From: Massilia sp. Root133 | GTDB taxonomy: Bacteria > Pseudomonadota > Gammaproteobacteria > Burkholderiales > Burkholderiaceae_D | Direction of reading: 5' to 3' | Assembly: GCF_001426525.1 (NCBI RefSeq) | Contig: NZ_LMEW01000008.1 | Location: 99,260 to 163,259 of the forward strand | Length of the DNA: 64,000 nt | Shown here: positions 53,251 to 62,201 of the stretch, in pieces | Numbering within the stretch: the stretch's first letter is position 1 | Layout of the letters: each line of letters begins with the position of its first letter | Translations under genes and position numbers: made by a program | The notes under the pieces: generated by a model | The model's database searches: none | Told to the model about the DNA's origin: nothing | The model's input: the letters and a program-made list of their open reading frames with translations, nothing else

Positions 53251-54699
53251 TCAATACCGGCTGGGGGCGATCATCTCCGCGTAATCATACAGGGCCCCGA
53301 GGATTTCCTCAGCCCGCTCGTCCGCCGTCTCGGACAGCGCGTCTATCTCGGCAAACAATTGATCGATCGTGCGCGCAGCGCCCGCGCCGTCGAACAGGCG
53401 CGCGGCGCGGTGGTCTTCCCAGGCCTGCTGCTCGTCCTCGCCCAGCGTGTGCGGGAAGTTGCGGGCGCGGTAGCGGAACAGCAGGTGCGACAGGCGCTCG
53501 TCCTCGAACGACGGGCGCAAGGTCGCCAGCTTCGGCGCGGCTTCCGCGCGCAACGATTCCAGCCGGCGCCGGTCGCCGTTCGAGACGAAGCCGCCGTACA
53601 GGTCTTCGTCGACGTCGACGCTCGCGGTGACCGCATCGCGCTGGTACACCTTCTGCCAGATCGCCGTCATGTCCGGCCCGGCCGCGGCGCTGCGGGCGTG
53701 GGCGAGGCATTGCTCGACGTCCAGTTCCCAACGCGCCGCCATCTGTGTGCTGAGCGTTTTCAGGTTGCCGACCAGCATAGGCGACTTGTTCAGGTGCACG
53801 CTCTTGATCGGGAGGCGCGTCATGCCCTCGGGCATCTCGGCGGCGCGGGTGAACATCCGCTGGCGGATCGTCTCGACGTTCAGGTTGAACAGTTCGGACG
53901 GGTCGTGGCGGCAGTCCCACACGAGGACTTCGTTCTTGTTCGTGGGATGCGTCGCGAGCGGCCAGACGACGCCCAGGCAGCCGCGCTCGGCCGGGAACAT
54001 GCCGGACACGTGCAGGAACGGCTGGCGCAGTGCGCGGTCCAGGTGCAGGCCCATCTGCTCGGCCACCTTGTCCTTGCGGCGCAGTTCCAGGCAGAAGTCG
54101 AACAGCTTCGGCTGCTTGCTGCGCAGCAGGCGCGCGAGCGCGATGGTGGCGCGCACGTCGGACAGCGCGTCGTGCGCGGCGTCGTGCACGAGGCCGTTGT
54201 CGCGCGTGAGGTGTTCGAGCTTGAAGCTGGGACGGCCGTCGTCATGGCGCGGCCAGGTAATGCCGTCGGGACGGAGCGCATAGGCCATGCGGACGACGTC
54301 GAGCATGTCCCAGCGGCCGCAGCCGTTCTGCCATTCGCGCGCATACGGGTCCATCAGGTTGCGCCACAGCAGGAAGCGCGTGACCTCGTCGTCGAAGCGG
54401 ATGGTGTTGTAGCCGACGCCGATCGTGCCCGGCTCGGAAAACGCGACGCAGATGCGGGCCGCGAATTCGTGTTCGGGCACGCCGTGTTCCAGGCAGTGCT
54501 GCGGCGTGATGCCGGTGATCAGGCAGGCTTGCGGGTCGGGCAGGTAGTCGGGCGCCGGCTGGCAATACAGCATGATCGGTTCGCCGATCTCGTTGAGGTC
54601 GGCGTCGGTGCGGATCGCGGCGAACTGTGCGGGACGATCGCGCCGCGGTTCCGCGCCGAAGGTCTCGTAGTCGTGCCAGAGGAAGGTGTGGTTGCTCAT
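53251..54699 (-). CDS. sbcB: Exodeoxyribonuclease I
   Basis: A 482-residue 3'-5' single-strand DNA exonuclease: DEDD motifs in LWHDYETFGAEP, GYNTIRFDDEV and HDALSDVRATIALARLL, followed by the SH3-like and helical ExoI domains. Acts in recombination and mismatch repair. ATG 54699; stop lies 41 bases from the MFS start. Confidence 0.95.
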   Translation of the reverse strand: MSNHTFLWHDYETFGAEPRRDRPAQFAAIRTDADLNEIGEPIMLYCQPAPDYLPDPQACLITGITPQHCLEHGVPEHEFAARICVAFSEPGTIGVGYNTIRFDDEVTRFLLWRNLMDPYAREWQNGCGRWDMLDVVRMAYALRPDGITWPRHDDGRPSFKLEHLTRDNGLVHDAAHDALSDVRATIALARLLRSKQPKLFDFCLELRRKDKVAEQMGLHLDRALRQPFLHVSGMFPAERGCLGVVWPLATHPTNKNEVLVWDCRHDPSELFNLNVETIRQRMFTRAAEMPEGMTRLPIKSVHLNKSPMLVGNLKTLSTQMAARWELDVEQCLAHARSAAAGPDMTAIWQKVYQRDAVTASVDVDEDLYGGFVSNGDRRRLESLRAEAAPKLATLRPSFEDERLSHLLFRYRARNFPHTLGEDEQQAWEDHRAARLFDGAGAARTIDQLFAEIDALSETADERAEEILGALYDYAEMIAPSRY

Positions 54700-54765
54700 C
54701 GTGGCGCCATTCTAACGTGCATGATTCGCACGGCCTAGCACCGGCTCAATCCGGTTTTGGGAACT

Positions 54766-55719
54766 TCACGTGCCAATGCGGTCGCGGCCTGCTTCCTTGG
54801 CGCGGTACAGCGCGGCGTCGGCGGCCTCGATCAGGCCCCGTTCGTCCTGGCCGGGCAGCAGCGTGGCGACGCCGAACGACCCGGTGACGTGCGGCAGCGG
54901 CAGGCGCATGTCGTCGAACACGGCGGCCTCGCGCATGCGCACGCACAGGCGCTCGGCGACTGTCAGCGCCTGCGCCTGCGGGGTGGCGGGCAGGATCGCC
55001 ATCATTTCCTCGCCGCCGTAGCGCACGGCGAAATCGGTCGGACGCAGGCCCGCGCGGATCACGCCCGCGGCCGCGCACAGGGCGGCGTCGCCCGCGATGT
55101 GGCCATGCGTGTCGTTGAAGCGCTTGAAGTGGTCGAGGTCGATCATCACGAGCGACAGCGGCCCGCCGTCCTGGCGCGCGCGCGTGACGAGCTTGGGCAG
55201 CGCGTCGTTCAGCCAGGCGCGGTTGTACAGGCCCGTGAGGCCGTCGTTGAACGACAGCTGGCGGTAGAACTCGCCCAGCTTCTGGCGCCGGCGCAGGCGG
55301 GCGTTGGTCGCGCGGATGCGGAACGACAGCAGCCGCAGCAGGTTGCGCGCCACGCCATTGTGCCCGTCGATCAATTGCCACACGCGGTCGGGTTCGATGA
55401 CGAGCAGCTCGCTGTCTTCCAGCGCGACGATGGCGTCGAGGTTGGCGGCATCGTCCAGCACGGACTGCTCGCCCACGCTTTCACCCGGCAGGATGCGCTC
55501 GACATTGCCTTCGCCCAGCGCGCCCTCCACGGCGAGGCTGCCCGCGAGCAGGATGTAGAGGCGGGCGCGCAGGCCGTCCTCGAGCGCTTCGCCCCGCGGC
55601 AGCCGCACGAGCCGGGAATCGGCGAGCGCTTGCGCGACGGCGGGATCGTCGATGTCGCGAAAGAGCTGCAAGTCGCGAATGCGGTAGGGGGATGCACCGA
55701 AAGTGCCGGTCACGATCAT
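54766..55719 (-). CDS. Diguanylate cyclase with cyclic-nucleotide-binding-like sensor
   Basis: 317 residues. N-terminal ~130 residues form a CAP_ED/cNMP-like beta-roll (ARLYILLAGSLAVEG, ILPGESVGEQSVLDDA), then a linker helix and a GGDEF domain (NDGLTGLYNRAWLNDALP, VMIDLDHFKRFNDTHGHIAGD). The signature is GGEEM rather than GGEEF; the metal/GTP carboxylates are kept, so cyclase activity is possible. An RxxD inhibitory site (RPTD) occurs just upstream of it. Start at ATG 55719 has a weak ribosome site. Soluble. Confidence 0.88.
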   Translation of the reverse strand: MIVTGTFGASPYRIRDLQLFRDIDDPAVAQALADSRLVRLPRGEALEDGLRARLYILLAGSLAVEGALGEGNVERILPGESVGEQSVLDDAANLDAIVALEDSELLVIEPDRVWQLIDGHNGVARNLLRLLSFRIRATNARLRRRQKLGEFYRQLSFNDGLTGLYNRAWLNDALPKLVTRARQDGGPLSLVMIDLDHFKRFNDTHGHIAGDAALCAAAGVIRAGLRPTDFAVRYGGEEMMAILPATPQAQALTVAERLCVRMREAAVFDDMRLPLPHVTGSFGVATLLPGQDERGLIEAADAALYRAKEAGRDRIGT

Positions 55720-55827
55720 CGGATTGACTGCCAGGCGACAACTTATATTGACAACCTCGCATGATACCTTAACGAAACACCAGCGCCGATGCTTGGCGCC
55801 GATAAACAACAGTGTTTCAATGGCGGC

Positions 55828-56616
55828 ATGACTACCGCCCCCGATTTCCTGGCCGACGCCCTCGGCCACCACCACGCACCCGCGCCCGATGCGCGCATCG
55901 TCTGCCTCGTGCCCTCGATCACCGAGCTGCTGTGCGACCTTGGCCTCGCGGGCAAGCTCGTCGGCCGCACCGGCTTCTGCATCCATCCGCGCGACGTGGT
56001 CACGGCCATTCCCAAGGTGGGCGGCACGAAGGACGTCAACATCGAGAAGATCCGCAAGCTCGCGCCCACGCACGTCGTCGTCAACATCGACGAGAACGCC
56101 AAGCCGACCGTCGAGAACCTCGCCGGGTTCGTGCCGCACGTCGTCGTCACGCATCCGAACACGCCGCGCGACAATGTGCCGCTGGCGCGGCTGATGGGCG
56201 GGATCTTCGGCGCGGAAGAGGCCGCCGCGCGCTGGTGCCTTGCATTCGAGGCCGAGTACGCGGCGCTGCACGCGGCGCCGAAGGGACCGGCGCGCACGGT
56301 GCTCTACTGCATCTGGCAGGATCCGTGGATGACGGTGTCGAAGGACACGTATATCGCGGCCATGCTGGCCGAGCTGGGCTGGCGCGTGCCGGACCTGGGC
56401 ACGGACCGGTATCCGCGCTTCGCCTGGTCGCAGGCGCTCGTCGACGGGCTCGATGCCGTGCTGCTGTCGACCGAGCCCTACCGCTTCACGGAAGACCATG
56501 CGGACGCACTGGAAAAGCAGCTGGGGATTCCCGTTTATCTCGTCGACGGCGAGATGATGTCGTGGTACGGCAGCCGGGCGCTGGCCGGGCTGCGCTATCT
56601 GCAGACGCTCAAGTAA
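55828..56616 (+). CDS. Cobalamin/iron-binding-type periplasmic-fold protein (BtuF-like)
   Basis: 262 residues of the helical-backbone substrate-binding fold: RIVCLVPSITELLCDLGLAGKLVGRTGFCIHP, VGGTKDVNIEKIRKLAPTHVVVN. In BtuF-like proteins these bind vitamin B12 or chelated metals. No clear signal peptide at ATG 55828, and no permease or ATPase nearby, so it may be cytoplasmic or orphaned. Its end overlaps the convergent acyltransferase by eight bases. Confidence 0.8.
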   Translation: MTTAPDFLADALGHHHAPAPDARIVCLVPSITELLCDLGLAGKLVGRTGFCIHPRDVVTAIPKVGGTKDVNIEKIRKLAPTHVVVNIDENAKPTVENLAGFVPHVVVTHPNTPRDNVPLARLMGGIFGAEEAAARWCLAFEAEYAALHAAPKGPARTVLYCIWQDPWMTVSKDTYIAAMLAELGWRVPDLGTDRYPRFAWSQALVDGLDAVLLSTEPYRFTEDHADALEKQLGIPVYLVDGEMMSWYGSRALAGLRYLQTLK

Positions 56617-57703
56617 AGGCCGGCGCCGCGCCGCGGCGGGCCCACACGTTGCGCAGCCACCTGGCCACCGGCTTTTCCACGCAGCGGTGCACGACCAGCG
56701 CCGCCACGCAGGCCACGGCCACGGCACCGGTCAGCAGCAGGGCGCCCGACCCGGCGTAGTGCAGCTTGCGCGCGGCCTCGACGGCGATGCTGATCGCGAT
56801 GCCGTGCGTGAGGTACAGCGGATAGGACAGCGCGCCCAGCAGGCCGCCGATGCGGCCCACGCGCAGATTGCCGGCGGTCTCGGCTGCGACGAGGCCAATG
56901 ATGATGCAGGCGGAACTCACGCCGTACAGCACGACCGGCAACAGGCCGTGCTCGGCCATGCTCTTGTAGAGACCGGTGTTTTCCACGAGGCCCGTGGCCA
57001 GGAAGGCGAGGGTGCCCGCCAGCGCGAGCAGCCGCGGGAAGGCGATCGTGCGGTGGCGCAGCACCCACGCGACGCCCATGCCGAGGAGGAACAGCAGGTT
57101 GTACGGGGAGGCGAGCGTCCGGACGGTGTCGCCGAACAGCCCGGCCGGCAGCTGGAGATCGACCACGCGCGCCGTGCAGAACAGGATCGCCCAGGAAAGC
57201 AGCACCCAGCGGCTCACGCGCACGCGCCAGATGGCCAGGCCGAACAGGGCGTAGAACAGGACTTCGTGGACGAGGGTCCAGGACTGGATCAGCATCGGCA
57301 ACTGGCTCTGCGGCAGCAGCAGCACGGATTTTATCCAGTAATCCCACGCAAAATTCCCCGCGAACCCGTATTTCGCGGTGATCAGCACCATCACGACCAG
57401 GTACAGCGGATAGATGCGCGTCGCGCGCTTCCATGCGAACGAACCCAGCCTGCTGGGACGGTCGAGGTCGGCATGGTGGATGTAATAGATGATGTAGCCG
57501 GACAGGACGAAGAAGAAGGGCACGCCCGCATGGCCGAAGGTGAACAAGCCGCCGAACGGCGCGCCGCGTTCCGGCTGGGCCAGTTCGACGACGTGCGATC
57601 CGTGGAAGAAGGCGACGAGCAGGGCGGCGATGCCGCGGGCCGCTTCGATGGTCAGGAGCTTGTCGGTCCGGGCGGCGGGTGTGGGTTGTGCAGTCGTGGT
57701 CAT
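56609..57703 (-). CDS. Acyltransferase 3 (OafA/YrhL-type) membrane protein
   Basis: 364 residues, about ten membrane segments. Conserved family signature: LLTIEAARGIAALLVAFFHG, GHAGVPFFFVLSGYIIYYI and WKRATRIYPLYLV. Such enzymes O-acetylate surface polysaccharides or lipids. Starts at ATG 57703. Single gene. Confidence 0.9.
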   Translation of the reverse strand: MTTTAQPTPAARTDKLLTIEAARGIAALLVAFFHGSHVVELAQPERGAPFGGLFTFGHAGVPFFFVLSGYIIYYIHHADLDRPSRLGSFAWKRATRIYPLYLVVMVLITAKYGFAGNFAWDYWIKSVLLLPQSQLPMLIQSWTLVHEVLFYALFGLAIWRVRVSRWVLLSWAILFCTARVVDLQLPAGLFGDTVRTLASPYNLLFLLGMGVAWVLRHRTIAFPRLLALAGTLAFLATGLVENTGLYKSMAEHGLLPVVLYGVSSACIIIGLVAAETAGNLRVGRIGGLLGALSYPLYLTHGIAISIAVEAARKLHYAGSGALLLTGAVAVACVAALVVHRCVEKPVARWLRNVWARRGAAPAFT

Positions 57704-57823
57704 GGTGCTTGCTGTTGTCCGTACAAGCGTATATGGACGCTCCGGATGACGCAAGCATATTTTAATTTTTGCAACACTTTTGGCGGACAACGGACTGGCG
57801 GCAGTCCGTTGCCGCGACCGCGA

Positions 57824-58198
57824 TCAGGAATTGCTGGTCAGGTCTTTATCGGACTCGGCGTCCACGGGCAGCGGTTCGCGCTTGTTCTTGTCGTTCAGGC
57901 GGCCGATGGCGCTGTCCAGGGCGCGCTTGAGCTTGCCGACGGCGCTCGTGATCGACTGTTGCAGGTTTTCCGCATGCGCATGCACGACGACGGGCGCATA
58001 ACCCGAGACGAGCGCTTCCATCATGCAGTAGTTGCTGCCGTCTTCGTGCTTTTCCTTGTTCTCGTTGGAGAGGTGCACGTCCACGCGGCGCACGTGGTCA
58101 CCGAAGCGGCCGATCGCTTCTTCGACCATGGTGCGGACGCGTTCGTCGAGGCCGGAATGGCGCTGGATGGTGTTATCGGTGTTGACATTAACTTCCAT
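57824..58198 (-). CDS. Ribosome hibernation/HPF (RaiA-like) protein
   Basis: 124 residues, HPF/RaiA fold: beta-alpha-beta with VNTDNTIQRHSGLDERVRTMVEEAIGRF, RRVDVHLSNENKEKHEDG and AHAENLQQSITSAVGKLKRALDSAIGRL. The unusual Cys-Met-rich YCMMEALVSG sits in strand three. Short, lacking the C-terminal domain of long HPF. Strong GGAGGAG site before ATG 58198. Would bind the 30S A/P-site region in stationary phase. Confidence 0.85.
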   Translation of the reverse strand: MEVNVNTDNTIQRHSGLDERVRTMVEEAIGRFGDHVRRVDVHLSNENKEKHEDGSNYCMMEALVSGYAPVVVHAHAENLQQSITSAVGKLKRALDSAIGRLNDKNKREPLPVDAESDKDLTSNS

Positions 58199-58273
58199 AA
58201 ACTCCTCCAAAAGTGGTCACATTTGCATCGATATTACCCGCTCTGGAGAAAACCCGCCGTTCCGCACGCGCAC

Positions 58274-58942
58274 TCAGGTGTTCACGAGGCTTGCCGCGAT
58301 GTTCACGGACAGGCCGAGGATGACGAGGTTGAAGAAGAACGCGAGCACGCAATGGCCCAGCACGAGCTTGCGCATGGCGCGCGTCTTGACGGTCACGTCC
58401 GACGTCTGCACGGCCACCGACAGCGTGAACGAGAAGTACAGGAAGTCCCAGTAGTTCGGCTGCGTGTGCCGGTCGGGGAATTCCAGCGGCAGCGCGTGCT
58501 TGCTGGCCGTGTAGTAGATGTGCGCGTAATGGAAACAGTACATGACGCCGACCAGCAGCCAGGAACCGATCACGGTCAGCGCCGTGAAGCCGTAGTGCAG
58601 CGCCTTGACGTGCTCCGTCGCCTCCTTCATGTTCGCCAGTTCCGTCACGATCGCGTACACGCTCAGGATCGCGCCGACGACGACGGCGCCCAGCACGGCG
58701 CCCCCGCTTTCGTCCTGCCTTTCGGCGATCGCGCGCACGCGGCTGTGATCGGCGCGGAACATCGTCCACGCCATGATCAGCAGATAGGACCAGACGCCGC
58801 TGTTCCAGCCGATCAGGGCGCGCCGCAGGTCGCTGTAGTGCGCCGGCACGAGCATAGCGACCGCCACGCCGAGCATCAGCGCGCCGAGCAGGTACGGGCG
58901 GCTGCGGATGAAGCGCAACAGGAAGCCTGGCTGCCGTTCCAT
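58274..58942 (-). CDS. DUF1345 membrane protein
   Basis: 222 residues, six predicted membrane segments. The family's ending motif is present: YFSFTLSVAVQTSDVTVKTRAMRKLVLGH. The ATG at 58942 shares bases with the stop of the MFS gene (TGATG), so the two are coupled. Function of the family is unknown. Confidence 0.85.
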   Translation of the reverse strand: MERQPGFLLRFIRSRPYLLGALMLGVAVAMLVPAHYSDLRRALIGWNSGVWSYLLIMAWTMFRADHSRVRAIAERQDESGGAVLGAVVVGAILSVYAIVTELANMKEATEHVKALHYGFTALTVIGSWLLVGVMYCFHYAHIYYTASKHALPLEFPDRHTQPNYWDFLYFSFTLSVAVQTSDVTVKTRAMRKLVLGHCVLAFFFNLVILGLSVNIAASLVNT

Positions 58943-60204
58943 CACGCGGCCCCGGCCTTGGCCGCCTGTTCCGCGTCGTGGTGCGGGAAGCGGTCCATGC
59001 GCGACAGCACGGGGAACAGCTTCATCCACGCGCCGGTGACGACCAGCGTGGCGACGCCCCCGAACACGATCGCGCGCACGAGGCCGAACCAGCTCGCCGT
59101 CAGGCCCGATTCGAATTCGCCCAGTTCATTGGAGGCGCCGATGAACACGGCGTTCACGGCGCTGACACGGCCGCGGATCTCGTCCGGCGTCTCGTACTGC
59201 ACGAGCAGGTGGCGGATGTAGACGCTGACCATGTCGCCCGCGCCCAGCAGGAACAGCGCGACGAGGGCGACATAAAAGCTGTGCGTGAGGCCCATCGTCA
59301 CGGTGGCCGCGCCGAACAGGGCGACGCCGCCGAACATCCACGGGCCGACCTTGCGCGTGATCGGCCAGAACGCGAGCGCGATCGAGCACAAGGTGGCGCC
59401 AGCGCCGGGCGCGGTCCGCAACAGGCCCAGGCTCGTGGGGCCGGCGTGCAGCACATCATGGGCGTAGGCGGGCAGCAGGGCGGTGGCGCCGCCGAACAGC
59501 ACGGCGAACAGGTCGAGCGAAATGGCGCCCAGCACGATCTGCCGCGACCACACGAAGCGCAGGCCTTCCAGCAGGGTGTGCCAGCTGACGGGCGCTTTGT
59601 TCATCGCCTGCGGTGCGCTTTTCGTGCCGGACATCAGCAGCACCGCGATGACGAGCAGCGTGCTCGACACGCCATACACGACGTTCGGCCCGAACACGTA
59701 CAGCAGGCCGCCCAGCACCGGGCCGACGATCACGGCCACCTGGAACGTCGAGGAGCTCAGCGCGACGGCCTGCGAGAAATCCTTCGTGGCGACGAGGTTG
59801 CGCAGCACCGCCTGCGACGCCGGCTGCATGAAGGCGCGCGCGCTGCCGAACAGCACGAGCACGGCGTACACGGGCCACACGGTCTTGCTGCCGGACAGCG
59901 TGAACGCGACGAGCAGCAGGCTGCACAGCAGCTGCGTGGCCATGCAGGCGAGGACGATGTTGCGGCGGTTGTGCGTGTCGGCCACGTGGCCGGCCCACAG
60001 GATCAGGACAAGGAATGGCGCGAACTGGGCGAGGCCGATGAGGCCGAGGTCGAACAGGCTGTGCGTGATCTGGTAGACCTGCCAGCCGACGGCCACGCTC
60101 TGCATCTGGACGGCGAGCGTGCCGAGGAAGCGCGAGGACAGGTAGAACGAAACGTTACGGTTGCGCAGGACGGCAAGGCGCCCTGTCGGAGAAAGCACGG
60201 ACAT
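58942..60204 (-). CDS. MFS transporter (EntS/DHA3-like)
   Basis: 420 residues, 12 membrane segments; FYLSSRFLGTLAVQMQSVAVGWQVYQI and GHVADTHNRRNIVL (motif A) place it with the DHA3/enterobactin-exporter-like group, as for the 51995 gene. ATG 60204 has no clear ribosome site; a TTG at 60234 preceded by TGAGGG is an alternative. Coupled to the DUF1345 gene. Substrate unknown. Confidence 0.88.
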   Translation of the reverse strand: MSVLSPTGRLAVLRNRNVSFYLSSRFLGTLAVQMQSVAVGWQVYQITHSLFDLGLIGLAQFAPFLVLILWAGHVADTHNRRNIVLACMATQLLCSLLLVAFTLSGSKTVWPVYAVLVLFGSARAFMQPASQAVLRNLVATKDFSQAVALSSSTFQVAVIVGPVLGGLLYVFGPNVVYGVSSTLLVIAVLLMSGTKSAPQAMNKAPVSWHTLLEGLRFVWSRQIVLGAISLDLFAVLFGGATALLPAYAHDVLHAGPTSLGLLRTAPGAGATLCSIALAFWPITRKVGPWMFGGVALFGAATVTMGLTHSFYVALVALFLLGAGDMVSVYIRHLLVQYETPDEIRGRVSAVNAVFIGASNELGEFESGLTASWFGLVRAIVFGGVATLVVTGAWMKLFPVLSRMDRFPHHDAEQAAKAGAA

Positions 60205-60282
60205 AGGTTGGGAGAGGGAATGGCGGGAATGCAACCCTCATTGTGCCTGATGTCCGCGCGATGTGCTGTCTTGACAGCGGCT

Positions 60283-61041
60283 TTACTTCTTGACGAACCG
60301 GATCGCGAACTTGTCGTCCGGCGCGCCCTTCATTTCGAAGAACGGCAGATCGCGCGGGTCGGACGGCGCGCGCAGGTAGTCGCTCTTCGCGTCGACCTTG
60401 AAGCCGGCCTTCGTCACCTCGTCGACGACCGTGTCCTCGTCGATGCGGTGCAGGGTCTTCGTGGCCGTGAGGCCGCTGCCCTTCTTGGCCGCGTTGTCGA
60501 TGATGACGAGGTGGCCGCCCGGCTTGAGGGCGTCGTACAGGCGCTTGTTCAGCGCGGCGCGGTCGGCCGGCGTGTTGACGATGTCATGGTACGACATGTT
60601 GATCGTGACGAGGTCCAGCGGCGGCGTGCCTTTCGGGACCGGATCGTTGAAGTCCGCCACGACGGCGTGCAGGTTCGGCAGCGTGGCCTGGCCCAGGCGC
60701 GCGTCCAGCTTGGCGTTCGGCTTGGCGTTCTGGGCCCAGACTTCGCCCTTGGGCCCCACGGCCGCCGTCAGCAGGGCCGCGGTGGCGCCGCCGCCGGACG
60801 CCACGTCGAGCACCTTCATGCCCGGCTTCACCTGGGCGAACGTGAGGAATTCGGCGGATTTGCGGTGTGCGTCGCCCTTGCGGTCGTCGTCCGTGCGGAG
60901 CGGGCTGGCGAGGACGGTTTGCCAGCTGTTGCTCGCCTGGTCGGCGGCGTGGGCGGGGAGGGCGCCCGAAAGGAGGGCTGTCGACACCAGGGCGGCCGAC
61001 AGGGCGAGCAGGACAGGGGCACGGCGGAGCGTCTTGTGCAT
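60283..61041 (-). CDS. Exported SAM-dependent methyltransferase-fold protein
   Basis: 252 residues. A signal peptide (VLLALSAALVSTALLSGALPAHA then ADQ) is followed by a class I methyltransferase domain with motif I KVLDVASGGGATAALLTAA, acidic motif II region and LDLVTINMSYHDIVN. Export of a SAM-using fold is odd since the periplasm lacks SAM; it may instead bind another ligand. ATG 61041. Similar proteins occur in many proteobacteria without known function. Confidence 0.8.
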   Translation of the reverse strand: MHKTLRRAPVLLALSAALVSTALLSGALPAHAADQASNSWQTVLASPLRTDDDRKGDAHRKSAEFLTFAQVKPGMKVLDVASGGGATAALLTAAVGPKGEVWAQNAKPNAKLDARLGQATLPNLHAVVADFNDPVPKGTPPLDLVTINMSYHDIVNTPADRAALNKRLYDALKPGGHLVIIDNAAKKGSGLTATKTLHRIDEDTVVDEVTKAGFKVDAKSDYLRAPSDPRDLPFFEMKGAPDDKFAIRFVKK

Positions 61042-61161
61042 GTTAATGGACCCTTTCTTGTTTGGTAACCGGCCGGTGCGGCCGGGGCAAACGGGAACAT
61101 ACTCCAAATTCTTGTCGAGATATACAGGAATCGTGTCTGCATGTGCGCCCCGCCGGGCACG

Positions 61162-62190
61162 TCAGGGCTGGGCCAGGTCCGCTTCCGTCGTGAAGGCGTC
61201 GGCGTAGAACTCGTCGGCCGGCAGGCCGCATTGCTCGACGTAGTCGCGCCGTGCGGAATCGACCATGACCGGCGCGCCGCACGCATACACCTGGTGGTTC
61301 GACAGGTCGGGGATGTCCTGCATCACCGCCGCGTGCACGAAGCCCGTGCGGCCCGTCCAGCCGTCTTCCGGCAGCGCGTCCGAGATGACGGGCACGTACG
61401 TGAAGTGGGGCAGCTCGCGCGCCCACTGCTCGCACAACGCGTGCATGTACAGGTCCTGCGGCCGGCGTCCGCCCCAGTACAGGGCGACGGGACGTTCCGA
61501 CTTCAGGTGGATCATGTGCTCGACGAGCGCCTTGACCGGCGCGAAGCCGGTGCCGGAGGCCAGCAGCACGATCGGCTTGTCCGAGTCTTCGCGCAGGAAG
61601 AACGTGCCTAACGGACCCTCGAAGCGCAGGATGTCGCGTTCCTTCATCGCCCCGAAGACATGGTCCGTGAACACGCCGCCGGGGAGGTGGCGGATGTGCA
61701 GTTCGACCGGGCCGCCCAGCGACGGCGCGCTGGCGATGCTATAGGCGCGGCGCTTGCCGTCCTTGAGCATGAATTCGATGTACTGGCCGGCGCGGTAGGC
61801 GAGGGCTTCGTTGGCCGGCAGCTGCAAGGTGAGGATGGCGACGTCCGGCGCGGCGCGGCGGATGGCGGTGACGCGGGTGGGCATCTTGCGCACCGGGTAC
61901 TCGCTGCTGCCGCCCACTTCGCGCGCTTCGATCACGACGTCGCCCTCGGGCACGGCGCAGCACATCAGGGCGAGACCCTGCAGCTTTTCCTGGTCGGTCA
62001 GCGCGCGTGCCTGGTGCGGCTTGTGATGGATCGTGCCTTCGACGACCTTGCCCTTGCAGGAACCGCAGGCGCCGTTCTTGCAGCCGTACGGCAGGCCGAT
62101 GCCGGAGCGGATCGCGGCCGCGAGCACGGTTTCGTCCGCGTCGCAGTCGTAGTGGTGGCCGCTGGGCTGGACAGTGATCTGAAACGTCAT
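61162..62190 (-). CDS. Flavin/[2Fe-2S] reductase (CDP-6-deoxy-hexulose dehydrase reductase-like)
   Basis: 342 residues: plant-type [2Fe-2S] domain (YGCKNGACGSCKG and LMCCA), FAD domain (RAYSIASAP), and NAD domain (VLLASGTGFAPVKALVEH, ending FYADAF). Similar to AscD/UbiB-partner and phenol hydroxylase reductases widespread in Burkholderiales. Electron acceptor unknown. Its GAGGAT ribosome site lies in the 11 bases separating it from the divergent gene at 62202. Confidence 0.9.
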   Translation of the reverse strand: MTFQITVQPSGHHYDCDADETVLAAAIRSGIGLPYGCKNGACGSCKGKVVEGTIHHKPHQARALTDQEKLQGLALMCCAVPEGDVVIEAREVGGSSEYPVRKMPTRVTAIRRAAPDVAILTLQLPANEALAYRAGQYIEFMLKDGKRRAYSIASAPSLGGPVELHIRHLPGGVFTDHVFGAMKERDILRFEGPLGTFFLREDSDKPIVLLASGTGFAPVKALVEHMIHLKSERPVALYWGGRRPQDLYMHALCEQWARELPHFTYVPVISDALPEDGWTGRTGFVHAAVMQDIPDLSNHQVYACGAPVMVDSARRDYVEQCGLPADEFYADAFTTEADLAQP

Positions 62191-62201
62191 ACAATCCTCG
62201 A

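Noticed and set aside
56687..59221. A plus-strand frame of over 800 codons spanning the acyltransferase, HPF and DUF1345 genes
   Set aside because: It crosses several well-supported minus-strand genes and intergenic sequence and has no recognisable domain.
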